Origin: JBGSTR01 sp963707135
GTDB taxonomy: Bacteria > Pseudomonadota > Gammaproteobacteria > Chromatiales > Chromatiaceae
Direction: 5' to 3'
DNA length: 64,000 nt
Assembly (NCBI GenBank): GCA_963707135.1
Contig: CAVPOY010000024.1
Coordinates: 372,001-436,000, forward strand
Under the pieces are notes generated by a model, which saw only the letters and a list, made by a program, of their open reading frames with translations, was not told the origin of the DNA and did not search any database. Made by a program: the position numbers and the translations under genes. Below, one piece after another: positions 7,754 through 17,190 of this stretch; position 1 is the first letter of the stretch, and every line of letters begins with the position of its first letter.

Positions 7754-8515
7754 TCAGTACGCGGCGTTCAGGCGCCGGGCTACCTCGATCAGATCATCCC
7801 AGGCCTTGGCCTTCTGGTCCGGCGATCGCAGCAAATAGGCCGGGTGGTAGGTCACGCGCAGAGGAACCCCGGTCTCCCCCAGCTCGAACCAGCGCCCCCG
7901 CAAGCGGCCGACGCTGGCGTCGGTCCGCAGCAGGCTCTGAGCCGAGACCCGGCCAGCGGCCAAGATCAGCCTCGGCCCGATCAATTCGATCTGCCGCCTC
8001 AGAAAGGCCTCGCAGCTCAGAACCTCCTCCGGCCGCGGGTCCCGGTTCCCCGGCGGGCGGCACTTGAGGATGTTGGCGATATAGACCCGCTGTCTGTCCA
8101 GGCCGATCGCCGCGAGCATCCGGTCCAGGAGCTGGCCGGCGCGCCCGACGAAGGGCTCGCCCTGACGGTCCTCCTCCTGCCCGGGCGCCTCACCGATGAT
8201 CAGTAGGTCCGCCGCCTGATCGCCGACGCCGAAAACGGTCTGGGTGCGGGACTCGCAAAGGGCGCAGGCCCGGCATTCGCGCACCGCGCCGCGCAAAGCG
8301 TCCCAGCTCATCGCGCCCGCACCGGCGGCCGGGGGGTTACCCTGCGCGATTGCCAATTCTCCCGCGTTGGGCGCCAAAGCGGCCTCCGCGGGCGACCCTC
8401 GGAATACCTCCCCGCCCCGCGGCCCTGCCCCGCTATCACTCTCGTCCCGGGCGCGACGCACCCAAAGGTCCACTCCCATCGCGTGCAGATAGGCGCGGCG
8501 CGCCTGCTCGTCCAT
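7754..8515 (-). CDS. Uracil-DNA glycosylase, family 4 (Fe-S type)
   Basis: A 253-residue protein. The C-terminal two thirds carry family-4 UDG motifs: GEAPGQEEDRQGEPFVGRAG (active-site motif 1) and TYHPAYLL (motif 2). Four cysteines, in ECRACALC, NILKCRPP and EVLSCEAF, fit the [4Fe-4S] cluster. It removes uracil from DNA to start base-excision repair. The first ~70 residues are a low-complexity linker. The gene begins 7 bases after the end of leuA on the same strand, suggesting a shared transcript. Confidence 0.9.
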   Translation of the reverse strand: MDEQARRAYLHAMGVDLWVRRARDESDSGAGPRGGEVFRGSPAEAALAPNAGELAIAQGNPPAAGAGAMSWDALRGAVRECRACALCESRTQTVFGVGDQAADLLIIGEAPGQEEDRQGEPFVGRAGQLLDRMLAAIGLDRQRVYIANILKCRPPGNRDPRPEEVLSCEAFLRRQIELIGPRLILAAGRVSAQSLLRTDASVGRLRGRWFELGETGVPLRVTYHPAYLLRSPDQKAKAWDDLIEVARRLNAAY

Positions 8516-8522
8516 CGTCCGC

Positions 8523-10073
8523 TCAGACGTCGCCGGTCTGCGGGTGCTCGCGCCGCGCGGGCTGCAGGATCTTGTTGCAGGCGTTAATGTAGGCCTTGGC
8601 GGACGCGATCACGATGTCGGTATCGGCTCCCTGACCGTTGACGATGCGTCCCTCGCGCTCCAGACGCACGGTGACCTCGCCCTGGGCGTCGGTGCCGCTA
8701 GTGATGGCGTTGACCGAGTAGAGCTTCAGCACGGTACCGCTATTGACGATGGACTCGATGGCCCTGAAGGTAGCGTCCACCGGCCCGCCGCCCACGGCGG
8801 ACCCGGGCTCCTCCTTCCCGTCAAGGGCCAGCACCAGGTCGGCGTGCGGCGTCTCACCGGTCTCGGAGCAGACCCGCAGCGAGACCAGCTTCAGGCGCTC
8901 GTTGGACGCGTCCAGCGTGGTGTCGGTCACCAGGGCCTGGAGGTCCTCGTCGAAGATCTCGTGTTTCTTGTCCGCGAGCTCCTTGAAGCGGGAAAAGGCC
9001 GCGTTCAGCTCTTCCTCGGACCCGAACACCACCCCGAGCTCGCCCAGGCGCGTCCGGAACGCGTTGCGCCCGGAGTGCTTGCCGAGCACCATGCGGTTCG
9101 CGTTCCAGCCCACGTCCTGGGCGCGCATGATCTCGTAGGTCTCGCGGCTCTTGAGCACGCCGTCCTGGTGGATGCCCGATTCATGGGCGAAGGCGTTGGC
9201 CCCGACGACGGCCTTGTTCGGCTGCACGGCGAACCCGGTGATGCCGGATACCAGACGCGAGCAGTTCATGATCTGGGTGGTGTCCAGACGGGTGTCGCAA
9301 TCGAAGAGGTCCTGACGGGTGCGCACGGTCATGACCACCTCCTCCAGAGCCGCGTTACCGGCGCGCTCGCCGAGGCCGTTGATGGTGCACTCGACCTGCC
9401 GGGCGCCGTTGCGCACGGCCGCCAGCGAATTGGCGACGGCCAGGCCGAGGTCGTTGTGACAATGAACCGAGAACACGGCCTTGTCGGCGTTGGGCACGCG
9501 CTCGCGCAGCGCACCGATCAGGCTCCCGAATTGGTCCGGGATGTTGTACCCGACGGTGTCCGGGATGTTCACCGTACGGGCGCCGGCGTCGATGACGGCC
9601 TCGAGCACGCGGCACAGGAAGTCGAGCTCCGACCGTCCGGCGTCCTCCGGGGAGAACTCCACGTCGTCGGTGAAACCGCGCGCCCGCCGCACCGCGTGCA
9701 CCGCCTGCTCCAAGACCTGCTCCGGGGTCATCCGCAGCTTCTTCTCCATATGGATCGGCGAGGTCGCGATGAAGGTGTGTATGCGCCCCGCGTTGGCGCC
9801 GGCCAGCGCCTCGCCGACGCGATCGATGTCCTTGTCCAGCGCGCGCGCCAGACCGCAGACCCGGCTGTCGCGGATCACCGAGGCGACGGCCTTGACGGCC
9901 TCGAAGTCCCCCTGGCTGGCGATCGGGAAACCGGCCTCGATCACGTCGACCCGGAGCTTCTCGAGCGCCTTGGCAATGCGTACCTTCTCGTCTCGGGTCA
10001 TGGACGCGCCGGGGCTCTGCTCCCCGTCGCGCAGCGTGGTGTCGAAGATGATCAGATGGTCTTTGCTGCTCAT
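8523..10073 (-). CDS. leuA: 2-isopropylmalate synthase
   Basis: A 516-residue enzyme of normal length condensing acetyl-CoA with 2-oxoisovalerate, the first committed step of leucine synthesis. The HMGL-like catalytic barrel begins with FDTTLRDGEQSPGASM. Metal and substrate residues appear in VHCHNDLGLAVANS and INGLGERAGNAALEEV, followed by HESGIHQDGVLK. The C-terminal leucine-sensing domain (about residues 390-510) is complete, so feedback inhibition is expected. Start: MSSKDH at 10073, matching the family N-terminus; the frame is open further upstream but is not family-like. No other leu genes are nearby. The uracil-DNA glycosylase gene follows closely. Confidence 0.96.
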   Translation of the reverse strand: MSSKDHLIIFDTTLRDGEQSPGASMTRDEKVRIAKALEKLRVDVIEAGFPIASQGDFEAVKAVASVIRDSRVCGLARALDKDIDRVGEALAGANAGRIHTFIATSPIHMEKKLRMTPEQVLEQAVHAVRRARGFTDDVEFSPEDAGRSELDFLCRVLEAVIDAGARTVNIPDTVGYNIPDQFGSLIGALRERVPNADKAVFSVHCHNDLGLAVANSLAAVRNGARQVECTINGLGERAGNAALEEVVMTVRTRQDLFDCDTRLDTTQIMNCSRLVSGITGFAVQPNKAVVGANAFAHESGIHQDGVLKSRETYEIMRAQDVGWNANRMVLGKHSGRNAFRTRLGELGVVFGSEEELNAAFSRFKELADKKHEIFDEDLQALVTDTTLDASNERLKLVSLRVCSETGETPHADLVLALDGKEEPGSAVGGGPVDATFRAIESIVNSGTVLKLYSVNAITSGTDAQGEVTVRLEREGRIVNGQGADTDIVIASAKAYINACNKILQPARREHPQTGDV

Positions 10074-10249
10074 GTGCGCTCTCTGGAAACCGCCGTTCGG
10101 CCCGTGACGATCCGGTCCCGACGCCCGTGGTCGAGTCCGAAAAGCGGGCATTGGCGCGCATCTTCGCAGCAAGGCTCGCGGCTGTCACTGGGTCGGAGCG
10201 CCCGACCCTGCTAGATTGCCGGAGTTTGCTAGGCGAGTGGCCGCGGCCG

Positions 10250-11785
10250 ATGATGCCGGATCTGCACGACCTCGAGCTCCTGCTGCGCTCCGACACCCCG
10301 ATCGTGCTGATCGAGTCCATCGAGGAGCCGCGGGTGGTCGCGCTATTCGCGCGACTCGCCGTGCGGGTCGCCGAGCCGGCCTTTTGTTGGACGGCAACCG
10401 ACGGACTGGGGCGCATCGAGCTCGACACCGAACCCCAGCGGCAGCTGGCCGATCCGACCGAGATGCTCCGGCACATACGGCTCACACCCCGGCGCGGACT
10501 CTACCTGCTGCTCGACTTTCATCCCTACCTCGGCGACCCGCTGCATGTGCGGCTCATCAAGGAGATCGCACAGGGCTACGAGGAGCTTCCCCGAACGTTG
10601 GTCCTGGTAAGCCACGCGCTGGAGATCCCGCCGGAGCTCCGTCATCTCAGCGCGCGCTTCGAGTTGAAGCTCCCGGACCGCAACCGCATCCTGGCGCTGA
10701 TTCGGGAGGAGGCGCAGAGCTGGCAGCATGCGAGCCGGGAGCGGAGCTTCCGCGCCAGCCGCGATGCGGTGGATCAGCTGTCGCAGAACCTCATCGGGGT
10801 CACCGAATCGGACGCCCGGCGGCTGATCCGCGCCGCCATCCGCCGGGACGGGGCCATCACCCGAGAGGACGCCGATGAGATCAAGCGCGCCAAATACGAG
10901 CTGCTGAGTCCGGGTGGAACCATAAGCTTCGAGTACGACACCCGATCGTTTTCCGAGATTGCCGGCCTCGCCAACCTGAAGGCCTGGATCGACCGGCGCC
11001 GGGGCGCATTCCTGGATACGGAGCGCACGCGCGACCATCCGAAGGGCATACTGCTGCTGGGTGTGCAAGGCTGCGGCAAGAGCCTTGCGGCCAAGGCGGT
11101 CGCCGGCCGGCTCGGCGTGCCCCTGCTTAGGCTGGACTTCGGCGCCCTCTACAACAAGTACATCGGGGAGACCGAAAAGAACCTGCGGCAGGCGCTGGCC
11201 GTAGCCGACCTGATGTCGCCCTGCGTCCTCTGGCTCGACGAGATCGAAAAGGGCCTCGCCGCGGGCTCCGAGGACGACGGCGTCGGCCGGCGGGTCCTTG
11301 GGGCGCTGTTGACCTGGATGGCGGAGCGCAAAACTCGGGTGTTCGTGGCGGCCACCGCAAACGACATAAGCCGGCTGCCGCCTGAGCTGGTCCGCAAGGG
11401 GAGAATCGATGAGCTGTTCTTCATCGACCTACCGGACGCGGCAGTCCGGCGTGAAATCTTCGCAATCCACTTGCGCGGCCGGGGGCTCGACCCCGAGCAG
11501 TTCGACCTCGATCGCCTGGCGGCGGCCAGCGAGGGCTTTACCGGTGCCGGCATCGAGCAGGCCGTCGTCTCCTCGCTCTACGCGGCCGACGGCGCCCCCC
11601 CGATGACCGACACCGTATCGCGGGACAGCGAATCCCTGAGCACCGAGTCCCTGCTCCGGGAGCTAGCGCGGACCCAGCCGCTGGCGGTCGTCATGGACAC
11701 CCGGATCGAGGCACTCCGCAACTGGGCCCGCGGCCGGACGGTGTCGGCCCACGGACCCGAGGAGCCTCCTCGCGCCAGCGCCTGA
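10250..11785 (+). CDS. AAA family ATPase (Ycf46-like)
   Basis: A 511-residue protein from the ATG at 10250 (another at 10253). The first ~210 residues form a poorly characterised N-terminal domain (LLLRSDTPIVLIES; LDFHPYL). The AAA domain follows: Walker A GVQGCGKS (about residue 270), Walker B VLWLDEIEKG (about 325), sensor AATANDISRLPPELVRKGRIDE and a C-terminal helical lid. This architecture matches the Ycf46/YjoB-like AAA proteins, whose function is poorly known and may involve remodelling or regulation of carbon metabolism. It is divergent from leuA. An EgtB-like gene follows 82 bases downstream on the same strand. Confidence 0.85.
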   Translation: MMPDLHDLELLLRSDTPIVLIESIEEPRVVALFARLAVRVAEPAFCWTATDGLGRIELDTEPQRQLADPTEMLRHIRLTPRRGLYLLLDFHPYLGDPLHVRLIKEIAQGYEELPRTLVLVSHALEIPPELRHLSARFELKLPDRNRILALIREEAQSWQHASRERSFRASRDAVDQLSQNLIGVTESDARRLIRAAIRRDGAITREDADEIKRAKYELLSPGGTISFEYDTRSFSEIAGLANLKAWIDRRRGAFLDTERTRDHPKGILLLGVQGCGKSLAAKAVAGRLGVPLLRLDFGALYNKYIGETEKNLRQALAVADLMSPCVLWLDEIEKGLAAGSEDDGVGRRVLGALLTWMAERKTRVFVAATANDISRLPPELVRKGRIDELFFIDLPDAAVRREIFAIHLRGRGLDPEQFDLDRLAAASEGFTGAGIEQAVVSSLYAADGAPPMTDTVSRDSESLSTESLLRELARTQPLAVVMDTRIEALRNWARGRTVSAHGPEEPPRASA

Positions 11786-11867
11786 GCCTGCGCGGCCTCC
11801 CCCGCCGTTGGAAAGTCGCGCGATAATCGGCGCTTTCCCAACGCCACTCCAGGAGTGGCACGAGCCC

Positions 11868-13067
11868 ATGCCAATGACCAACCCGGAGATCCTGAGCGCG
11901 CTGGGCCGCCTGCACGAGCTCCAGCGAGGGCTGCTGCTGTCGGTCCCGGCCGCCGACGCCAACCGGCCGTTCGACGCCCGGCTCGGCTGTCTGGGCTGGC
12001 AGCTCGGCAAAGCGGTCTATCGTGAGACCTACTGGCTCCGCGAGCGACTCAGCGGCGACGCCGATCTGACGGCCCGGGTCAGGCCGCTGTTCGAGGGGGA
12101 GGAACCGCCGCCCGCCGAACGCTGCGCCAGTCTCCCGCCGCCCGAGCACCTGGTGCGCTGGGCAACGGAGATCCAGGACGAGCACCTGCGGCGGCTCGCC
12201 ACGCCCGGCGCCCTGCCCGAGCATCCGCTGCTCGCCGATGACCGGTTGAGCTGGTACCTGATCCAGGAAAACGCCCGCGGCTACGAGCGGATGCTCGCAA
12301 TTCTGCTGCTGCGGAGCCTGGCCCAGGACGGGCATGGGTACCGAGCGGGGGTACCGCTCCGCCCGAGCGCCCCATCGGGCGCGTTCACGCGGGTCGATCA
12401 GGGCCACTACCGGGTCGGCTCCCGCGCGGACCCGTTCGCCTACGACAACGAGCTCCCTCCCCAGGCGGCCGAGCTCGCGGGCTTTCGCATCGGCCTTCTG
12501 CCGGTGACCAACGCCGAGTACCTCGCGTTCATCGACGCCGGCGGCTACCGGGACCCGGGGCCGTGGGACGATGCCGGGCGGCAATGGCTCGCGCTCACCC
12601 AGCCGCGGCCCGAGGCCCCGCTCGGCTGGCGGCGCGACGCGCTCGGGGCCTGGTACCAAATGGGGCTCAACGGACCCTGCGACCTGCCCGCCGAAGGCGC
12701 CGCGAGCGGCCTGAGCCGGCACGAGGCGAGCGCCTACGCGGCCTGGGCGGCGCGTACCTCGCCCAGGCACGCGGGCGCCGTGCTCCAGCACGAGTACCAG
12801 TGGGAGGTAGCCGCCCGGTCAGGCCGGCTCGAGGCGATCGGGCGCGCCTGGGAATGGTGCGCGAACCCGTTTCACCCGTACCCGGAGTTCGAGCCCTTTC
12901 CGGACGATCGCGGCTCGCGGCCCGCGTTCGAACGCGGCGACGGCGTCCTGCGCGGGGCCTCGATGCATACTCAGCCCTGTCTGCGCCGGGCGAGCTACCG
13001 ATTCCATTGCGACCCCGGCACGCGCGACTGCTTCGGCGGGATGCGCTTGGTCCTGCCGCCCGATTAA
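11868..13067 (+). CDS. EgtB-like DinB/SUMF1 fusion protein lacking the iron ligands
   Basis: About 399 residues. An N-terminal DinB_2 domain (residues ~5-160) is followed by a formylglycine-generating-enzyme-like (SUMF1) domain (PVTNAEYLAFIDAGGY; HEASAYAAWAA; GRAWEWCANPFHPYPEFEP; RGASMHTQ; RASYRFHCDPGTRDCFGGMRLV). This is the architecture of EgtB and related C-S bond-forming non-heme iron oxygenases. In such enzymes the DinB part normally carries WHxGH and HxxxH iron ligands. Here the matching places read GWQLGK (about residue 43) and QENARGYERM (about 133), so all expected histidines are missing. It may be a non-catalytic relative or use another metal site. AGGAG lies 12 bases before the ATG. 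Confidence 0.75.
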   Translation: MPMTNPEILSALGRLHELQRGLLLSVPAADANRPFDARLGCLGWQLGKAVYRETYWLRERLSGDADLTARVRPLFEGEEPPPAERCASLPPPEHLVRWATEIQDEHLRRLATPGALPEHPLLADDRLSWYLIQENARGYERMLAILLLRSLAQDGHGYRAGVPLRPSAPSGAFTRVDQGHYRVGSRADPFAYDNELPPQAAELAGFRIGLLPVTNAEYLAFIDAGGYRDPGPWDDAGRQWLALTQPRPEAPLGWRRDALGAWYQMGLNGPCDLPAEGAASGLSRHEASAYAAWAARTSPRHAGAVLQHEYQWEVAARSGRLEAIGRAWEWCANPFHPYPEFEPFPDDRGSRPAFERGDGVLRGASMHTQPCLRRASYRFHCDPGTRDCFGGMRLVLPPD

Positions 13068-13086
13068 CGGAAACCGCCGCTTGCGG

Positions 13087-13974
13087 CTAGGACGGCAGGA
13101 ACCGCATCGACAGATCCACCGCGATCACATCCTTGGTCAGGGAACCGACCGAGATTCGATCGACCCCGGTCTCGGCGATGGCGCGAACCGTCTCCAGGTC
13201 GACCCCGCCGGAGGCCTCGAGCTGGGCACGGCCGTCGGTCAGGGCGACGGCGCGGCGCAGGTCCGAGAGCGAGAAGTTGTCGAGCAGGATCAGCGTCGCA
13301 CCGGCCGTAAGCGCCTCCTCGAGCTCGGCGATGCTCTCGACCTCGATCTGCGTGGAGACGCCCGGGCTCAGCTCCCGTGCCGCCGCCAGCGCGGCGCCGA
13401 TAGACCCGGCCGCGATCACGTGGTTCTCCTTGATCAGGATGGCGTCGAACAGGCCCATCCGGTGGTTGTCGCAACCGCCGCAGCGGACCGCGTACTTCTG
13501 CTGGACCCGCAGGCCCGGCAGCGTCTTGCGGGTGTCCAGCAGCCGGACCGGCAGACCGGCGACGGCATCGGCGTAACGCCGCGCCCGGGTCGCGGTTCCG
13601 GACAGCGTCTGGAGATAGTTCATCGCCGTGCGCTCGCCGGTCAGCAGCGCCCGGATCGGACCCTCGAGCAGACAGAGCCGCTGCCCCGCGGAGACGCGAT
13701 CCCCGTCGGCGCTCGCCCAGGTCAGACGCACCCTCGGGTCCAGACATCGGAAGACGGCATCGAACCAGGCGCGCCCGCAGAGTACGGCCGGCTCGCGGGT
13801 GATCAGCTCCACCCGGGCAATCTGGTCCGCCGGGAGCAGGGCCGCGGTGAGATCGCCGCCGCCGACATCCTCCTCCAACGCCGCGCGCACCTGTGCCTCG
13901 ATCAGTCGTTCGTCAGGCAGATGGCTCGCGAGGTTGTTGGGCCGCGTCGCAGTGAGGTGTTCCATGGACGACAC
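13087..13974 (-). CDS. nadC: Nicotinate-nucleotide pyrophosphorylase (carboxylating)
   Basis: A 295-residue quinolinate phosphoribosyltransferase converting quinolinate and PRPP to nicotinate mononucleotide in NAD synthesis. Motifs: EEDVGGGDLTAAL at the N-terminus, LTGERTAMNYLQTLSGTAT, LDTRKTLPGLRVQQKYAVRCGGCDNHRMGLFDAILIKENH (shown in parts: DTRKTLPGLR, GGCDNHRMGL, IKENH) carrying the substrate Arg, His and Lys residues, IEVES, LDNF, LEASGGV and GVDRISVGSLT. The length is normal. It is convergent with the EgtB-like gene and stands alone; nadA and nadB are not in the window. Confidence 0.96.
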   Translation of the reverse strand: MSSMEHLTATRPNNLASHLPDERLIEAQVRAALEEDVGGGDLTAALLPADQIARVELITREPAVLCGRAWFDAVFRCLDPRVRLTWASADGDRVSAGQRLCLLEGPIRALLTGERTAMNYLQTLSGTATRARRYADAVAGLPVRLLDTRKTLPGLRVQQKYAVRCGGCDNHRMGLFDAILIKENHVIAAGSIGAALAAARELSPGVSTQIEVESIAELEEALTAGATLILLDNFSLSDLRRAVALTDGRAQLEASGGVDLETVRAIAETGVDRISVGSLTKDVIAVDLSMRFLPS

Positions 13975-14169
13975 CGTCGGGTCTCAAGGCAACGCCGCGG
14001 CATCCCGGCGGATTGCCGAGGCGTGACTTGGTGATCGGCCGCCGACTGAACGGAAAGGCGGTAACAGGCCCGCGCTCAGGCGCGGATGTAGCAAAAGGCG
14101 GCAGTCGATGCGGTCCGGGCACCGACGGTCATTCACTACCGCTGATAGCAACGCGTAATACAACGGTTC

Positions 14170-16260
14170 TCAGGAGGCCAACGAGCTCAACACCGAGCGC
14201 ATCGCGCGGTCCGCAAGGGGTTCGTGGCCGTCGTCGAGCACCGTGGCCAGACCTTGAGCAAGCCGCCTGGTGAGCTCGTGCCGCGTGAGCTGCGGGCCGC
14301 GAGCGCCGTGTCTGTCTACAAACAAGAGGACCTCGCCGTCGGGGCTTCTCCACGCCAGCTTCACCCGCATCCGGATGCCCTCGACCGGGGACAGCTCGAG
14401 CCAGGACCCGACCGCCAGGTCCAGATCCGGCGGCAGGGACGGCGCGGCGTCCTGGCGCCCTCGGGACGCCAGCGTCTCGGCCCCCGCCGAGGCCCCCTCC
14501 TGCAGGACACTCAGGTGTACCGTCTGCAGGTCCCTGAACCAGCGGCCGATCTGGCGCTGGTCGCAAGCCGTCACGGAGAGCCGCCCGCGAAGCGTCCGCA
14601 GCAGCTCCGGTATGGTGCGCAGCAGCTCGCGACGCGCTTCGGCGCCCTCTTTCGGCTGGACACTCCAGAGCAGCCGGTCGACCAACTCCAGGGCCGCTCG
14701 CCAAGCACCGCTGTCCGGTCCGTCGATCCGGTAGGCGGCGCGCAGGACCTGCTCCAGGCCTTCCCGCAGGATGCTGTTAACAACGGGTGGGACACGGCCA
14801 TGAGTCGCCAGAGACTGGGCGATCGCCGCATCAACCACCTGCTTCTCGAGGCCGCTCGATCGCGTATCGACCGACTCCAGGACCCGCCTCTCCGCGGCGC
14901 TGGCGCGGGCCCGCTCGCGCGCGATGTAGGCGACGAAGTAGCGGTCCATCTGGGCGAACAGCCCCGGATCGCCGTCGAAGTCGAGTATCAGACGCTCGAC
15001 CACCCGCTCGATCATTCCATACAGCCCGTCCGGGTCCCGATCCTCGTCGTTCCACCCAACGGCCGCCTGGCCGACATGGTTCAAGAGCCGGCGCGCCGGG
15101 TGTTCGGCATCGGAGAAGAAGCCTTTGTCGAGCAGGGCGAGCTTGGCGATCGGAATTTGCGTCCGGGCGATCAGGACCCTGATCGGGTCAGGCAAGGCGT
15201 TTCCCTGAAGCAGGTGTTCGAAAAAGAGAAACACCAGATCGAGCGTATCCTCGTCCTCCCTCGAGAGCGCCCGTCGTTCACGGTCGATCCCTCCCGGGCC
15301 ACCCTGTGCCTCCGCGAGCTGCTCGACCAGCCGCGCCCTGGAAACGAGTCCAACGGATCCGGCATCCGCGCCCAGGCGGCCGACGAGGTGCGGCAGCTCC
15401 GCGGGCTGAACCACGCCCTGCCCGTCGGGGCCGGCCGCAGCCCGCTGCCGGTTCAACAGGTCTCTGAACTGCTCGAACCGCGCTATCGCCGCACTCGGCG
15501 GCATACGCGCGGCAGCTCGCGCGCGCGACGGATCAGCGCCAGCAGGATCGACCGCGCCACGGCTCGAACCGGTCTGACCCGCAAGGACCCTCGCTTGACG
15601 ACCGGCCGGGATGCCGTGCGATTGTCTCGCGGCCGCGGCCTCGCAGAGTGAATAGACGGCGCCCAGTCGATCCATGACCTGCTTGTCGAACGCCTTGTAG
15701 AAAAGCAGACGGATCGGTGGATCCAGCTCGTCGGCCGACCTCAGCGCCGCTTGGAACGCCGAGCACAGGGCCAGTGGACCGAAGGGATTCGAGCGCATGT
15801 CGGCCTTCGGGCGGCCCTGCAGCCGAGCCAAGTGACCGGCAATCGCCAGCAGCGGCGCACGGTACCTGGATTCGGCCTTCGATACGAGATTGTCGGTCGC
15901 CAGGATCTCATCGAGCTCCGCGTCCAAAGCCATATCGAGCTTCGTCCGCACCCCAAGCGCATCGCCCAGGTCCTCGCGCCCGGCCCGCCCCCGCGCGGTC
16001 TGCTCGGCCGCGAACCGCACCCGACGGAGGAATTCCGACCGTATGCCGCTCCGGCTCTGGTGCACCCTGTCCGCCGCGCCCACGTACAGGCCTGCGAGAC
16101 GGCCGTTTGTCGACCTGTCGGCCTGGTCGTTGAGAGCGTCGTCGACCTTGTCGAACAGCGCGTCGAGGAGCCTCGGCAGCGCTGCACCAAGTACGTGGCC
16201 GCACTCGGCGATGTAGCGCCCGGCGGGTGGCGACGGCCCATTGGCGATGTGACTGTTCAA
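14170..16260 (-). CDS. DUF1631 family protein
   Basis: A 696-residue cytoplasmic protein with the features of DUF1631: an N-terminal helical region, the SNPFGPLALCSAFQ segment (about residue 155), the FYKAFDKQVMDRLGAVYSLCE segment, and a C-terminal PilZ-like part (VGSWLELSPVEGIRMRVKLAWRSP, about residue 590 on) that might bind cyclic di-GMP. The middle contains a long Ala/Arg-rich linker. Members are found in proteobacteria and their function is unknown; the PilZ-like end suggests signalling or a surface-related role. It is divergent from the DUF1538 operon and has no partner on its own strand. Confidence 0.85.
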   Translation of the reverse strand: MNSHIANGPSPPAGRYIAECGHVLGAALPRLLDALFDKVDDALNDQADRSTNGRLAGLYVGAADRVHQSRSGIRSEFLRRVRFAAEQTARGRAGREDLGDALGVRTKLDMALDAELDEILATDNLVSKAESRYRAPLLAIAGHLARLQGRPKADMRSNPFGPLALCSAFQAALRSADELDPPIRLLFYKAFDKQVMDRLGAVYSLCEAAAARQSHGIPAGRQARVLAGQTGSSRGAVDPAGADPSRARAAARMPPSAAIARFEQFRDLLNRQRAAAGPDGQGVVQPAELPHLVGRLGADAGSVGLVSRARLVEQLAEAQGGPGGIDRERRALSREDEDTLDLVFLFFEHLLQGNALPDPIRVLIARTQIPIAKLALLDKGFFSDAEHPARRLLNHVGQAAVGWNDEDRDPDGLYGMIERVVERLILDFDGDPGLFAQMDRYFVAYIARERARASAAERRVLESVDTRSSGLEKQVVDAAIAQSLATHGRVPPVVNSILREGLEQVLRAAYRIDGPDSGAWRAALELVDRLLWSVQPKEGAEARRELLRTIPELLRTLRGRLSVTACDQRQIGRWFRDLQTVHLSVLQEGASAGAETLASRGRQDAAPSLPPDLDLAVGSWLELSPVEGIRMRVKLAWRSPDGEVLLFVDRHGARGPQLTRHELTRRLAQGLATVLDDGHEPLADRAMRSVLSSLAS

Positions 16261-16455
16261 TCTAATCTCCGACGATATGTCCGGCTGCCGGGACGTCCCG
16301 TCACCGCCTCCGACTCCTCGCCGTTGCTCCAGCTCGCGTCATCGTAAGTATCGGGGACCCCGGGCGCACCGGGCAAACCGGCTGCCCCGTACGCGACCAC
16401 TTCATCCCCGGTTTTGCTTTATTATCGTCCAACCTCGAAAAAACCGACAGGGACC

Positions 16456-17190
16456 ATGAAAGGGTTCGGGAAACAGTTTTTCTGGTCCCTGATTGACAGC
16501 GTCAGGGACCTGGCGCCAATCATCGTGGTCATCGGCTTCTTTCAGCTGGTCGTGCTCGGTCAGCCGATCCCGAATCTCGCCGACCTGCTATGGGGCACCT
16601 TTCTGGTCGTCATCGGGCTGAGCCTGTTCATTCAAGGGCTCAAGCTTGGCCTGTTCCCTATGGGGGAGAACATGGCCTGGGACTTCGCCCGTAAGGGCAG
16701 TGTCCTGTGGCTGCTGGCGTTCGCGTTCGCGCTCGGGTTCGGAACGACAGTCGCGGAGCCGGCCCTGATCGCCATTGCCGAGGAAGCGGCCGAGGTCGCC
16801 GCGGTCGGCGGAATGATAGAAGCCACCGAAAACGCGAAAGTGCAGTACGCCGAGGGTCTGCGCTACACGGTCGCCCTATCGGTCGGTTTCGCGATCGTCG
16901 TGGGCGTGTTGCGCATCCTGCGCGGGTGGCCCATCCAGTACCTGATCATCGCCGGCTATATCGGCGTCGTCGTGATGACGGCGTTCGCGCCGAAAGAGAT
17001 CATCGGCATCGCCTACGATTCGGGCGGCGTGACGACTTCGACAATCACCGTTCCGCTGGTGACGGCCCTGGGTGTTGGGCTCGCCTCCAGTATCGAGGGG
17101 CGCAACCCGATGACCGACGGCTTCGGCCTGATCGCCTTCGCCTCCCTGACGCCGATGATCTTCGTGATGGGTTACGGCATCTCGATATGA
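16456..17190 (+). CDS. DUF1538 multi-pass membrane protein, first copy
   Basis: 244 residues with about six to seven hydrophobic segments. Conserved stretches GFGTTVAEPALIAIA (about residue 95) and AYDSGGVTTSTITVPLV (about 190) are shared almost exactly with the next gene and look like a repeated pore or substrate motif. DUF1538 proteins have no established function; the topology suggests a transporter or channel. The ATG at 16456 follows ACAGGGACC. Its last codons overlap the start of the second DUF1538 gene in an ATGA, so the two are translationally coupled, with a P-II-like and a CBS protein downstream. Confidence 0.88.
   Translation: MKGFGKQFFWSLIDSVRDLAPIIVVIGFFQLVVLGQPIPNLADLLWGTFLVVIGLSLFIQGLKLGLFPMGENMAWDFARKGSVLWLLAFAFALGFGTTVAEPALIAIAEEAAEVAAVGGMIEATENAKVQYAEGLRYTVALSVGFAIVVGVLRILRGWPIQYLIIAGYIGVVVMTAFAPKEIIGIAYDSGGVTTSTITVPLVTALGVGLASSIEGRNPMTDGFGLIAFASLTPMIFVMGYGISI

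Noticed and set aside
8544..10214. 556-residue open frame on the + strand
   Set aside because: It is antisense to leuA and has the His/Gln/Val-rich composition of a shadow frame.
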